DNA of 64,000 bases from Actinomycetospora corticicola. GTDB lineage: Bacteria > Actinomycetota > Actinomycetes > Mycobacteriales > Pseudonocardiaceae. Of this stretch, positions 54,170 to 62,749 are shown one piece after another. The stretch is from the NCBI RefSeq assembly GCF_013409505.1, contig NZ_JACCBN010000001.1, positions 5,022,001-5,086,000 of the forward strand, read 5' to 3'. Made by a program: the position numbers and the translations under genes. Numbering within the stretch: the stretch's first letter is position 1; each line of letters starts with the position of its first letter. The notes under the pieces are model-generated. The model saw nothing but the letters and a program-made list of their open reading frames with translations, was not told where the DNA came from and did no database searches.

Positions 54170-54443
54170 GGTCCGCAGTATCGCGGCCGGACGTGACCAT
54201 GTCGGCCGTCGTCGGCGGGACTAGGGCAAATCCCCTCCGCCGTTCGGGTGAGTATCCCCTGTCACCCCGCACGGTCGGTCACGACACTCCCCGACGTGCT
54301 CCCCCGGAGCCGTCGGTCTCGCCCCGATGGCCCCGGCCCCGCGGGTTCCTAGCGTTCCCGGTCATCCGCTGCTCCGGGCCCTGCCCCGGCACGACGGTCC
54401 GACGCCCGGCGAGCGCATCGCCCCGAGACCCCAGGAGTGTCCG
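54170..54443. other. Divergent control region of Hsp70 and dynamin-operon genes
   Basis: 274 bp without a gene. It must contain the promoters of the Hsp70 gene (minus) and the operon beginning at 54444 (plus). I see an AT-richer patch (ctagggcaaatcccc, about 54221-54235), but no convincing sigma-factor pair or known operator. Confidence 0.5.
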
Positions 54444-56174
54444 ATGTCCACCGAGTCCCTCCCGACGGAGACCTCCGCCGACCCGGCCGGGTCCGGCGCC
54501 CCCGACACGTCCACCGACGCGCCCTCGTCGTCCGGGGCCGCCGACACCGGCAGCGCGCCGGGCAGCACCTCGGGCAGCACCTCGGGCAGCACCTCGGGCA
54601 GCACTGACCCGACCGCGACGCTCGACGCGCCGGACACGCCGGACGGTTCGGCCGGCACTCCCACCCCCACGGAGGCGGGTGCCGTCGTCGACGACCTCCG
54701 GGAGGCCCTGCCGCCGGAGGCGACCGCGGAGCAGTCGGCGCACTTCGACTCGATGATGGAGTACCTCGGGGGGCTCTCCCCGGAGGACCAGGCGCTCGCC
54801 CTCGCCGACCGGCAGGCGCTCTTCGCGCGGTTCGGGATCGACGTGAGCTCCAGCGCGACCTTCTCGCTCGTGATCGAGCGGTCGCAGTGCTACCAGCGCG
54901 AGTCGCACCACTGGTCCGGTGGCCATCACGGCGGTGACCACTGGTCCGGCGGGTACTCGTCGGGTGGGTGGTCCGGTGACCACGGCGGGGGCTACGGCGG
55001 GGGCGAGCACTGGGGCGGTGGCTGGTCGGGCGGTGACCACTGGGACGGTCACGGGAGCCACGACGACCGCTGGGAGCACGAGAACTGCGACCGGATCTTC
55101 GCCCACCACTGCAACGAGACGTTCCGGGAGACCGTCCTGGTGCGGATCGAGATCCACGTCGACATCGACGGCCACGTGGTCGTGGGACGTCCGATCCCGA
55201 TCGACGACTGGCCGCACCACCCGGACCCCGTCGGCACGCACGTCCCGCCGATCACGGAGACCGGGACGGAGGCCGGCGATCCGGCCGGCCACACGCCGAC
55301 GGCCCCCGGCCAGCCCGGGACCACCACCACGCCGCCGACCACGGGGCAGACCGGCCAGCCGGGACAGCCGGCCCCGACCGGCTCGACGACCCCGTCGCCC
55401 GTGGTCGTCCCGGTCGACGCGAGCGCCCCCCTCGACCCGCTGGGCGGTCAGTCCGGCAGCACCCCACCTTCCACGGGCGACCCCACGGGCGGGGAGCACT
55501 CCGGTTCCCCGTCGTCCTCCACCGCGTCCACCTCGTCGACCCCGGTGGACCCCGCGCAGCCGGGCGACCCCGACCACCCCGCCGGGTCGACGACCACGCC
55601 CACCGACCCGTCGCAGCCGGGCGGTCCGGACGACCCCACGGGGTCGACGACGACGCCCACCGACCCGACCCACCCGGGTGGTCCCGACGGGACGACCGAC
55701 CCGACGACGCCTCCGGTCGACCCGACACACCCGACGGGCACGGACCCCGGCCTGGACGACCTGCCCGCGGGCACCTCCTCGACCCCGCCGGCCGGAGGCG
55801 CGACGAGCACCCCGCCGACCTCCGGGGAGAACGGTCACCCGGGCGACCCGGACTTCGGATCTCCGGCGCCGACCACCCCGCCGGCGGGGGGCTCCGCGGA
55901 GGACCTCGACTTCGGCGCCCCCGCGCCGCGGACGACGACGGAGAACGGGTCGCACGGCGACGCGTCCACGCCGGAGCACACCCCGCAGGAGCCGACGCAC
56001 GACAGCCCCTCCGACCTGGACCAGGAGCCCGTGCACGTCGGCGCCGAGGAGGTCGACCACGGCTCGTCGAGCAGCTCCCACTCCGGTGACTCCGGCTCCG
56101 ACCACCACAGCGACCACGGTGGTGACCACGGTGGCGGCGACCACGGCGGGGGCGGCGACCACGCCTTCGGCTGA
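54444..56174 (+). CDS. Large low-complexity protein with Gly/His/Trp core and Asp/His-rich C-terminus
   Basis: 576 aa, no enzyme family recognised. ATG 54444 has aggag 6 nt upstream. Layout: Ser/Thr/Ala/Asp leader with GSTS repeats; a short folded stretch (about residues 75-155; EQSAHFDSMMEYLGGLSPED, ARFGIDVSSSATFSLVIERS); a Gly/His/Trp-rich segment (WSGGHHGGDHWSGGY); a Cys-containing strand region (HENCDRIFAHHCNETF, VLVRIEIHVDIDG); long Pro/Thr/Gly/Asp repeats; and a final DHGGDHGGGDHGGGG tail. No signal peptide or TM is seen, although secretion by another route is possible. It heads the operon leading to the dynamin genes. Confidence 0.7.
   Translation: MSTESLPTETSADPAGSGAPDTSTDAPSSSGAADTGSAPGSTSGSTSGSTSGSTDPTATLDAPDTPDGSAGTPTPTEAGAVVDDLREALPPEATAEQSAHFDSMMEYLGGLSPEDQALALADRQALFARFGIDVSSSATFSLVIERSQCYQRESHHWSGGHHGGDHWSGGYSSGGWSGDHGGGYGGGEHWGGGWSGGDHWDGHGSHDDRWEHENCDRIFAHHCNETFRETVLVRIEIHVDIDGHVVVGRPIPIDDWPHHPDPVGTHVPPITETGTEAGDPAGHTPTAPGQPGTTTTPPTTGQTGQPGQPAPTGSTTPSPVVVPVDASAPLDPLGGQSGSTPPSTGDPTGGEHSGSPSSSTASTSSTPVDPAQPGDPDHPAGSTTTPTDPSQPGGPDDPTGSTTTPTDPTHPGGPDGTTDPTTPPVDPTHPTGTDPGLDDLPAGTSSTPPAGGATSTPPTSGENGHPGDPDFGSPAPTTPPAGGSAEDLDFGAPAPRTTTENGSHGDASTPEHTPQEPTHDSPSDLDQEPVHVGAEEVDHGSSSSSHSGDSGSDHHSDHGGDHGGGDHGGGGDHAFG
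54561..54605 (+). repeat. 12-bp tandem repeat (ggcagcacctcg), 3.75 copies
   Basis: Three perfect copies and a partial fourth encode GSTS units near the start of the low-complexity gene. The identity at DNA level suggests slippage-prone expansion. Confidence 0.85.
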
Positions 56175-56192
56175 GGGCGCCCGCCGACGACT

Positions 56193-56220
56193 CCCGGTCC
56201 GCCACCCGTGGCGGGCCGGG
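56193..56220 (+). terminator. Hairpin after the low-complexity gene
   Basis: 11-bp stem (56193-56203 with 56210-56220, cccggtccgcc) with one G-T pair and a 6-nt loop, 18 nt after the stop and 46 nt before the next start. It may partially separate the first gene from the rest of the operon. Confidence 0.55.
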
Positions 56221-56266
56221 CGTCGTGTCCCGTCCGACCCGAGGGCACGAGGAGGTGAGCCACGCC

Positions 56267-56974
56267 GTGAGCGACCTGGCCGACGAATCGCCGAGCCTGC
56301 TCGAGTGGGCGACCCGGCTCGCCGTCGACCCCCAGCTCCGGGCCCGGCTCGCCGCCGACCCGCGGGGCCTGCTCGACGAGCAGGGCTTCGCGCGCGTGCC
56401 ACCCGCGGATCTCCACCACGCCCTGCCGCTCGTGACCGACTCGGTGGCCGCCCGGCTGGGCCGCGACGTCGACGGTGACCTGGTCGAGGGGGTCGACGCC
56501 CAACGGGCGGGCGAGCACCCGGTGGACGCGCTGGCCCGCCAGTTCGTGCACGTGTCGGAGGCGGTCCTCGCCGGACCGGTCGAGGAGCCGCACGACCTGG
56601 ACGATCCCGGCGTCCCAGCAGCGACCGCCGGCCACGACCCGACGCACGCGGACCCGTCCCTCGACCCGACCGCGCTCCTCGACGACCTCCCGGGCCTGCA
56701 CCACCCCGGGTTTCCCGACGTCGGGTCCGGCGCTGCCGCGCTCCTCCCCGACGAGCCCCGCGCGCCCGGTGACGGAGCCGGCTCCGGGCCCGCCGTCGCG
56801 ACCGCCCCCGCGTCCGTGGAGGAGGTCGTCCTGCACACGGTGCCCGACCTCCCACCGGACGTCCCGGCGGACGTGGACCCACCCCCGACCGACCACCCGG
56901 ACCACTCCGATCACCCGGATCACCCGGACCACCCGGACCACCCGGTCCCCGGGCACGACCTGCTCGACCTCTGA
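56267..56974 (+). CDS. IniB-N-terminal-like protein with Asp/His/Pro tail
   Basis: 235 aa. The first about 60 residues (SPSLLEWATRLAVDPQLRAR, LAADPRGLLDEQGF, DLHHALPLVTDSVAARLG) resemble the N-terminal helix bundle of mycobacterial IniB. The remainder is acidic low-complexity and ends in repeated DHPDHPDHPDHP before a Leu-rich tip (GHDLLDL). GTG 56267 follows a ggagg site by 11 nt; GTG 56255 is an alternative. In mycobacteria iniB precedes iniA and iniC, which is exactly the order here. Confidence 0.75.
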   Translation: MSDLADESPSLLEWATRLAVDPQLRARLAADPRGLLDEQGFARVPPADLHHALPLVTDSVAARLGRDVDGDLVEGVDAQRAGEHPVDALARQFVHVSEAVLAGPVEEPHDLDDPGVPAATAGHDPTHADPSLDPTALLDDLPGLHHPGFPDVGSGAAALLPDEPRAPGDGAGSGPAVATAPASVEEVVLHTVPDLPPDVPADVDPPPTDHPDHSDHPDHPDHPDHPVPGHDLLDL

Positions 56975-57020
56975 CCACCTCCGACCACTCCCGACCTCCC
57001 CGAACGACCGGAGCGCACCG

Positions 57021-57554
57021 ATGACCACCGCCGAACCCGGAAGCCCGCGCGACCCGTCGTGGACCGACCCGTCGTCGTGGTCGGCGGCCGTGGGAGCGGC
57101 GGGGTCTGCGATCCGGGAGGACGTGGACGCCCTGCTCGACCGCCTCGCGGGTCCGCGCGAGGTCACGGCGCAGTGGGTCGACGCCCCGGCCGCACCAGCC
57201 GACCACGACCTCGACGACGTGGCCGTGCCGACGCCGCCGAGCCCCATCGACGACGGGGAGCCCGACTTCGGTCGGGGGGCGACCGGCGACGCGGCGCCCG
57301 TCCCGGTCGATGTCCCGGGCCGCAGCTCCGGGGGCGGCGGATCGGGTGACGACGGCCGACCGGACGAGCGCGGCGCGACGAACGACAGCGACGACGACGC
57401 CGGTGACTCCGGCCATGACGGCGACGGCTCGTGGCCGCACGGGACGCAGGAGGACCGGCACGACGACGACGGGTCGGGTCACGACGGCGGTCACGACACC
57501 GCTCACGAGCACGATCCCGGTTCCGAGCACGACCTCGGCGACCACGCCGGCTGA
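57021..57554 (+). CDS. Acidic His/Asp/Gly-rich hypothetical protein
   Basis: 177 aa, no family recognised. A short ordered start with an amphipathic helix (SWSAAVGAAGSAIREDVDAL) is followed by an acidic Asp/Gly/Ser linker and a tail very rich in His and Asp (EDRHDDDGSGHDGGHDTAHE). Its composition matches the tails of the two preceding proteins. It starts 46 nt after the IniB-like gene and 28 nt separate it from the dynamin gene. Confidence 0.65.
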   Translation: MTTAEPGSPRDPSWTDPSSWSAAVGAAGSAIREDVDALLDRLAGPREVTAQWVDAPAAPADHDLDDVAVPTPPSPIDDGEPDFGRGATGDAAPVPVDVPGRSSGGGGSGDDGRPDERGATNDSDDDAGDSGHDGDGSWPHGTQEDRHDDDGSGHDGGHDTAHEHDPGSEHDLGDHAG

Positions 57555-57582
57555 CCCGAGCCCCGTCCGGAAGGAGCACCCC

Positions 57583-59394
57583 GTGGCGTCGACGCCGGCC
57601 CTGGATCTGATCGACCTCGCGAAGAAGGCGACCACCGCCTATCACCGTCCCGACCTCACCGAACGCCTCGACGCGACGCGACGGCGGGTGGCCGACCCGG
57701 ACGTGCGGGTGCTCGTCGTCGGGGAGTTCAAGCAGGGGAAGAGCGCCCTGGTCAACGCCCTGGTGTCCGCCGACATCTGCCCGGTGGACGACGACATCGC
57801 GACGGCGGTGACCACGGCGGTCCGCTACACCGACGGGAACCCGTCGGTGACGGTCGTCCGGGAGTCGGCCGGTCCGTCCGGCGAGGTCCGCGCCGAGCGC
57901 ACCGACGTCCCCTTCACCGATCTCCAGCGCTACGTCTCCGAGGCGGGCAACCCCGGCAACCGGGAGCACGTGAGCCACGTCGAGGTGACGGTCCCGCGGA
58001 AGCTGCTCTCGACCGGGCTCGTCGTCGTCGACACCCCCGGTGTGGGCGGGCTCGGCTCTGCCCACGGCGCGATGACGATGGCGGCGCTCCCGACCGCCGA
58101 CGCGGTGCTGCTCGTGTCGGACAGCGCGACCGAGTACACCGCTCCCGAGCTGCGGTTCCTCCAGCAGGCGACGGCGCTGTGCCCGACGGTCGCGTGCGTG
58201 GTCACGAAGACCGACCTCTATCCGGAGTGGCGCCGGATCGTGGAACTCGACCGGGGCCACCTGGACCGTCGGGGCGTCCGGGTCCCCCTGCTCCCGGTCT
58301 CCTCGGTGCTGCGGCGGGCCGCCGCGGCCTCCAACGACGCGGCGTTGAACGAGGAGTCCGGGTTCAAGGCGCTCGTGACCTACCTCCGCGAGCAGGTGCT
58401 CGCGCAGTCCGAACGGAACGACCGCCGGGCGGCCTCCGACGACGTCGTCGCGATCGTCGAGCAGATCTCCTACCGCATGCGGGCCGAGCTGCAGGCGCAG
58501 GCGGATCCCGTCGGGGCCGACCGGTTGATCGCGCAGCTGCAGCAGGCCAAGCAGCGGGCGGAGGACCTGAAGGCCCGCTCCGCGCGCTGGCAGACGACGC
58601 TCAACGACGGCTTCGGCGACCTCCAGTCCGACATCGACCACGACCTGCGGGACCGGATGCGGGCCCTGCAGAAGGAGGCCGAGGAACACCTGGAGACGGA
58701 GGACCCCGCCGAGGTCTGGGACCAGTTCGCCGAGTGGCTGCACGCCGCCGTCGCCCAGTCGGCCTCGACGAACTTCGTGTGGGCGAGCCAGCGGGCGCAG
58801 CACCTCTCCCTCCTCGTCGCCGACCACTTCGTCGCGGGCGGCCAGGTGGCCCTGCCCGACCTGTCGCGCCGCTCGCCGTCCGGGAACGGTCAGGTGCATC
58901 CGCTGGTCCGGCCGGAGATGGCGAAGCTGCACCTCGGGAGCGCCCTGATCACCGGGATGCGGGGCGGCCAGGGCGGCGTGATGATGTTCGGCCTGATCAC
59001 GAGCCTCGCCGGGATGGCGATGCTGAACCCGATCACCGGTGCGGCCGCCCTGCTCCTCGGGGCGAAGGGCGTGCGGGACGAGCGCAAGCGGCTCCTCGAG
59101 CGGCGGCGGTCGGACGCGAAGCAGGCGGTGCGCCGGCACATCGACGACGTCACCTTCCAGGTCGGCAAGGACTCCCGCGACATGCTCCGGGGCGTCCAAC
59201 GCGCACTGCGCGACCACTTCCAGGAGATCGCGCAGCAGGTGTCGACGTCCATGTCGGAGTCGGTGGCCTCCGCCCAGGCGGCGGTGAACACGGTGACCAG
59301 CGAGCGGGAGGAACGGGCCCGCAACCTCTCGGCGGAGCTGGACCGCCTCGCCACCCTGGAGAAGAAGGCGAGGGCCCTGGTCGCCCATGACTGA
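57583..59394 (+). CDS. iniA: Bacterial dynamin-like GTPase (IniA-like)
   Basis: 603-aa large GTPase that remodels membranes. G1 GEFKQGKS (47-54), G3 DTPG starting at Asp150, and G4 TKTD (208-211) are intact. Long helical segments form the neck and trunk (about 290-420, 510-603), and a hydrophobic paddle-like hairpin (VMMFGLITSLAGMAMLNPI, about 467-485) would insert into lipid, as in mycobacterial IniA. GTG 57583 has aaggag 6 nt upstream. Its stop overlaps the next GTPase gene by 8 nt. IniA is induced by cell-wall inhibitors such as isoniazid in mycobacteria. Confidence 0.87.
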   Translation: MASTPALDLIDLAKKATTAYHRPDLTERLDATRRRVADPDVRVLVVGEFKQGKSALVNALVSADICPVDDDIATAVTTAVRYTDGNPSVTVVRESAGPSGEVRAERTDVPFTDLQRYVSEAGNPGNREHVSHVEVTVPRKLLSTGLVVVDTPGVGGLGSAHGAMTMAALPTADAVLLVSDSATEYTAPELRFLQQATALCPTVACVVTKTDLYPEWRRIVELDRGHLDRRGVRVPLLPVSSVLRRAAAASNDAALNEESGFKALVTYLREQVLAQSERNDRRAASDDVVAIVEQISYRMRAELQAQADPVGADRLIAQLQQAKQRAEDLKARSARWQTTLNDGFGDLQSDIDHDLRDRMRALQKEAEEHLETEDPAEVWDQFAEWLHAAVAQSASTNFVWASQRAQHLSLLVADHFVAGGQVALPDLSRRSPSGNGQVHPLVRPEMAKLHLGSALITGMRGGQGGVMMFGLITSLAGMAMLNPITGAAALLLGAKGVRDERKRLLERRRSDAKQAVRRHIDDVTFQVGKDSRDMLRGVQRALRDHFQEIAQQVSTSMSESVASAQAAVNTVTSEREERARNLSAELDRLATLEKKARALVAHD

Positions 59395-60919
59395 GTCCCC
59401 GACGTCCACGGCCTCCACCACGTCCACCGCCGGGCTCGGCGACCGGACCCGCACCCTGTTGCGGAACGCGCTCGAGGCCTACGGCGACAGCCCGCGGGCG
59501 GCGGGCTGGCTGCGGCACCACCTCGACCGTCTCGACGAGCCGTTGCGGCTCGCCATCGCCGGGAAGGTGAAGGCCGGCAAGTCGACGCTGCTCAACGCCC
59601 TGGTGGGGGAGGAGATCGCGGCGACCGACGCGGGGGAGTGCACCCGGGTGGTCACCTGGTACCAGGACGGCCCGAGCCCCCGCATCCTGCTGCACCCGAT
59701 GCAGGGCCCGCCGCGCCAGCTCCGGACCCGGCGCTCGGAACGCGGTGGTCTCGTCGTGGACCTCGACGGTGCCGACCCCGCCACGGTGGACCGCCTCACC
59801 GTCGACTGGCCCTCCTCCGGCCTGCGGTCGACCTCGCTCATCGACACGCCGGGCATCGCCTCGACGAGCGTCGACACGTCGGCCCGCGCGAGCCGGTTCC
59901 TGTCCTCCGACGAGGCGCCCAGCGAGGCCGACGCCGTCCTCTACCTCATGCGACACCTGCACTCGGCGGACGCGCGCTTCCTCGAGTCCTTCCACGACCG
60001 GCACGTCGCGCGCGCGACCCCGGTGTCCACGATCGCCGTCCTGTCCCGGGCCGACGAGATCGGCGCCGGACGGCTCGACGCGTTGTCGTCCGCCCGCCGG
60101 ATCGCCGGGCGCTACCGCACCGACGAGAAGATCGCCGCGCTCTGCCAGACGGTCGTCGCGGTCGCCGGTCTCGTCGCGCTGGCCGGCCGGACGATGCGCC
60201 AGGACGAGTACCTCGCGCTGCGGGCGCTCGCGGCGCTGCCCCCGGAGGTCACCGACGCCCTCCTGCTCTCGGCCGACCGCTTCGTCACCCCGCCGGACTC
60301 GCTGGTCGACCGGCTCGGCACCGGCGTCCCGGAGTCCGCGACCCGTCGTCTCCTCCTGACCCGGCTCGGCGTCTACGGCATCCGGACGGCGATCGCGGCC
60401 CTACGCGACCACGCCCCGGACGCCGCACGGCTGTCCGCCGAGCTGGTCGCCGCCAGCGGCCTGGACGACCTGCGCGAGGTGCTCGCGACGCAGTTCGGGG
60501 AGCGCCGGGAGCTGCTGAAGGCGCGCTCGGCCCTGCTCGCCGTGGAGCTGGTGGTCCAGCGCGAACCGCGGCCCGCGGGGGCACGCCTGGCCACCGAGGT
60601 CGAGCGCCTGGTGGCGAGCGCCCACGAGTTCGCAGAGCTGCGGCTGCTCGCCGCCCTCCGCTCCCGGTCCGTCCCCCTGCCCGCGGAGGCCCGCGAGGAG
60701 GCCGAGCGGCTGGTCGGCGGGAACGGGTCGCGGCTGCCGGCCCGCCTGGGGCTGCCCGACGACGTCGACGCCGCGACCCGACGGCAGGTGGTGGTCGAGG
60801 CGCTCGGACGGTGGCGGCGCCGGGCGGCCAACCCGGTGTCCGACCGCGCGACGGTGGACGCCTGCGCGGTCGTCGTCCGGAGCTGCGAGGGGATGCTGGC
60901 GACGATCGCGGCGACCTGA
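59387..60919 (+). CDS. iniC: Bacterial dynamin-like GTPase (IniC-like)
   Basis: 510-aa partner GTPase. G1 GKVKAGKS (59-66) and G3 DTPG (153-156) are present; the position of G4 reads SRAD (220-223) rather than N/TKxD, so guanine recognition may differ. A helical region fills the C-terminal half, and there is no strong hydrophobic paddle, as expected for IniC compared with IniA. The ATG overlaps the iniA-like stop, so the two are probably made together and may act as a heteromer. Last gene of the operon. Confidence 0.85.
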   Translation: MTESPTSTASTTSTAGLGDRTRTLLRNALEAYGDSPRAAGWLRHHLDRLDEPLRLAIAGKVKAGKSTLLNALVGEEIAATDAGECTRVVTWYQDGPSPRILLHPMQGPPRQLRTRRSERGGLVVDLDGADPATVDRLTVDWPSSGLRSTSLIDTPGIASTSVDTSARASRFLSSDEAPSEADAVLYLMRHLHSADARFLESFHDRHVARATPVSTIAVLSRADEIGAGRLDALSSARRIAGRYRTDEKIAALCQTVVAVAGLVALAGRTMRQDEYLALRALAALPPEVTDALLLSADRFVTPPDSLVDRLGTGVPESATRRLLLTRLGVYGIRTAIAALRDHAPDAARLSAELVAASGLDDLREVLATQFGERRELLKARSALLAVELVVQREPRPAGARLATEVERLVASAHEFAELRLLAALRSRSVPLPAEAREEAERLVGGNGSRLPARLGLPDDVDAATRRQVVVEALGRWRRRAANPVSDRATVDACAVVVRSCEGMLATIAAT

Positions 60920-61021
60920 CACTCGAACGAGTGGTGCTTACGGACGCAGAGTCAGTACACCAATCGGAGTATCAGGAAGGCCATACGGACGCGCCGTTGA
61001 CGGTGGTGGACAGCGCCCGCC

Positions 61022-61933
61022 GTGATCGTCTCGCGGTGGGGCGGACCCCCGACGACGGAGGCGTGTGTGGGCTCGGCAGGCAGCGGGTTGGCGGATCCTG
61101 AGTTCGTGCGTCTCGGCGAGGCCTTGCAGCGCCGGCACCGGATGCAAGGTCGACTGCGGCGGACGGCGGCGACCGTCGCGTGCGCGGTCCCGGCGGTCCG
61201 GGAGCGGGTCCCGGCTCTGGCCGACCTCCCTCAGCTCACCGTGACCTGCTCGGACTCGGTCGGCGGCGACCGGATGGCGGCGAAGTACGACGGGGCACGC
61301 TCCGGGGTCCCGCGGCGCCTCGCGGTCTCCGTGCTTGCCCTGCCCGGCTCGCCCGAGGACTACCTGCGCGGCCGCTCGAAGCAGGCCCTGCGCACCAACA
61401 GCCGCCGGGCCCGCGAGGCCGGCGTCACCTGCCGTCGGATGGGCCGCGTCGAGGCCGAGGTCCGTATCGCGGCCCTGCTGCGGGCGCGGGACGAGGAGGA
61501 GCTGCTCCCCGGCGTCCGGACCGACCTCGTCGACGGCGTGGTGCAGGCCTGGGTGGCCCGCGACGCCGACGACGCGACCGAGGTCATCGCCCTCACCTCC
61601 GTCGACGGCACCTTCGCCCGGCTCGACCTCATGCTTTCGGCTCCCGACCGCGAGGCCGGCCCCGCCCGCTACCTGCTCTCGGCCCACCTGGTCGGCGAGC
61701 TCATCGAGCGCGGCGTCCGCCACCTCGCCGTCGACACGGCGCTCTGGCTCGACGCCGGACTGCGCCACTTCCAGCGGCTGCTCGGCTTCGAGCCGATGAC
61801 GCTCGAGTTCCGGCGCGGACCCGCCGTCGGGACCCTTCCCGACGACGGGCCGTTCCCGGCCCCGCGCATCTCCTCCGGCCCGCTGCCGGTGCCCGCCGTC
61901 GTCGGTGCCGGGGCCGCAGGCACGGCCTCCTGA
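61022..61933 (+). CDS. GNAT-superfamily-like hypothetical protein
   Basis: 303 aa. The segment SPEDYLRGRSKQALRTNSRR followed by AREAGV and a C-terminal LGELIERGVRHLAVDTALWL-like region (seen as GELIERGVRHLAVDT then LRHFQRLLGFEP) resembles FemAB/GNAT_6-type acetyl- or aminoacyl-transferases. The N-terminus is basic and helical. The annotated GTG 61022 is uncertain; GTG 61067 is an alternative. A 102-bp gap precedes it. Substrate unknown. Confidence 0.65.
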   Translation: MIVSRWGGPPTTEACVGSAGSGLADPEFVRLGEALQRRHRMQGRLRRTAATVACAVPAVRERVPALADLPQLTVTCSDSVGGDRMAAKYDGARSGVPRRLAVSVLALPGSPEDYLRGRSKQALRTNSRRAREAGVTCRRMGRVEAEVRIAALLRARDEEELLPGVRTDLVDGVVQAWVARDADDATEVIALTSVDGTFARLDLMLSAPDREAGPARYLLSAHLVGELIERGVRHLAVDTALWLDAGLRHFQRLLGFEPMTLEFRRGPAVGTLPDDGPFPAPRISSGPLPVPAVVGAGAAGTAS

Positions 61934-61938
61934 TCCTC

Positions 61939-61974
61939 GCGTCCCGGACCCGACGGGGGTCGGGTCCGGGACGC
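61939..61974. terminator. Bidirectional hairpin terminator, 16-bp stem
   Basis: Perfect inverted repeat (61939-61954 with 61959-61974, gcgtcccggacccgac) with a 4-nt GGGG loop, between the convergent GNAT-like and metallophosphoesterase genes. Confidence 0.85.
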
Positions 61975-61981
61975 GTCCCCC

Positions 61982-62716
61982 TCACGGCGCGAGCATGCGG
62001 ACGTGGGTCGTGAGGTCCCCCGTGTGCTCGTCGAGCAGGTGCAGGGCGAACCCCGGGGGCGCGCTCCGGTCGAGGGTGTCCGGGTGCGGCTCGCAGGGCA
62101 GCCGGAGCGTCGACGCCACACCCGGGGCGATGCGCACCGCGATGCCGTCGACGCTGGTCGCGAGGGCCGTGTGGGCGTGGCCGCAGAGCACGATCGACGG
62201 GTCCGCGCGATCCCGGAGCGGCCCGAGCAGCGGCTCGGCGTCGAGCAGCCGGATGGGATTCAACAGCCCGCTCCCGACGGGCATCGGCGGGTGGTGCAGC
62301 GCGACCACCAGGACGCCGGGCCGCTCGGCCGCAGCGGCGATCCGAGCCCGGCTCTCGTCGGCGAGTTCCCCGTGGTCGTGCCCGGGGACGTGCGAGTCGG
62401 CGAGCACCACGGTGACGCTGCCGATGGCGAGTGTCGCCGTGATCGGCTCGTCGGTCCGTGTGTGGTCGAGCATCGCGCGCATGGCCGGCCGCCGGTCGTG
62501 GTTGCCCGGCACGAGGTGCGCGTCGAGCCCGTCGAGGAGCGCTGAAGCATGCGCGTACTCCTCGTCGGTGCCGTGATCGGCGACGTCCCCGGTCACCAGG
62601 ACGAGATCCGGCTGCGGCTCGAGTGACCGCACGTGATCGACGACCCGCTCGGCGCGGTGGAGGGTCTCCGGGCGGTCGGGGTCCAGGTGCAGGTCCGACA
62701 GGTGCGCCACGAGCAT
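61982..62716 (-). CDS. Calcineurin-like metallophosphoesterase (CpdA-like)
   Basis: 244-aa binuclear metal phosphoesterase. All motif blocks are present: HLSDLHLD (DxH), LVTGDVADHG (GD), VPGNHDRR (GNHD), ALHHPP and GHAHTAL (GHxH). Architecture and length resemble 3',5'-cyclic-nucleotide phosphodiesterases of the CpdA type, but the physiological substrate in actinobacteria is uncertain. ATG 62716. It lies downstream of the DUF222/HNH gene on the same strand with a 33-nt gap. Confidence 0.9.
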   Translation of the reverse strand: MLVAHLSDLHLDPDRPETLHRAERVVDHVRSLEPQPDLVLVTGDVADHGTDEEYAHASALLDGLDAHLVPGNHDRRPAMRAMLDHTRTDEPITATLAIGSVTVVLADSHVPGHDHGELADESRARIAAAAERPGVLVVALHHPPMPVGSGLLNPIRLLDAEPLLGPLRDRADPSIVLCGHAHTALATSVDGIAVRIAPGVASTLRLPCEPHPDTLDRSAPPGFALHLLDEHTGDLTTHVRMLAP

Positions 62717-62749
62717 GCGTGCACCGTGCTGCCCGGGAGGCCGTCCCGT

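Noticed and set aside
60920-60933. Palindrome cactcg-aa-cgagtg after the iniC-like gene, considered as an SOS (LexA) box
   Set aside because: The actinobacterial LexA consensus needs GAAC-N4-GTTC; the second half-site is absent. It may be only a weak hairpin.
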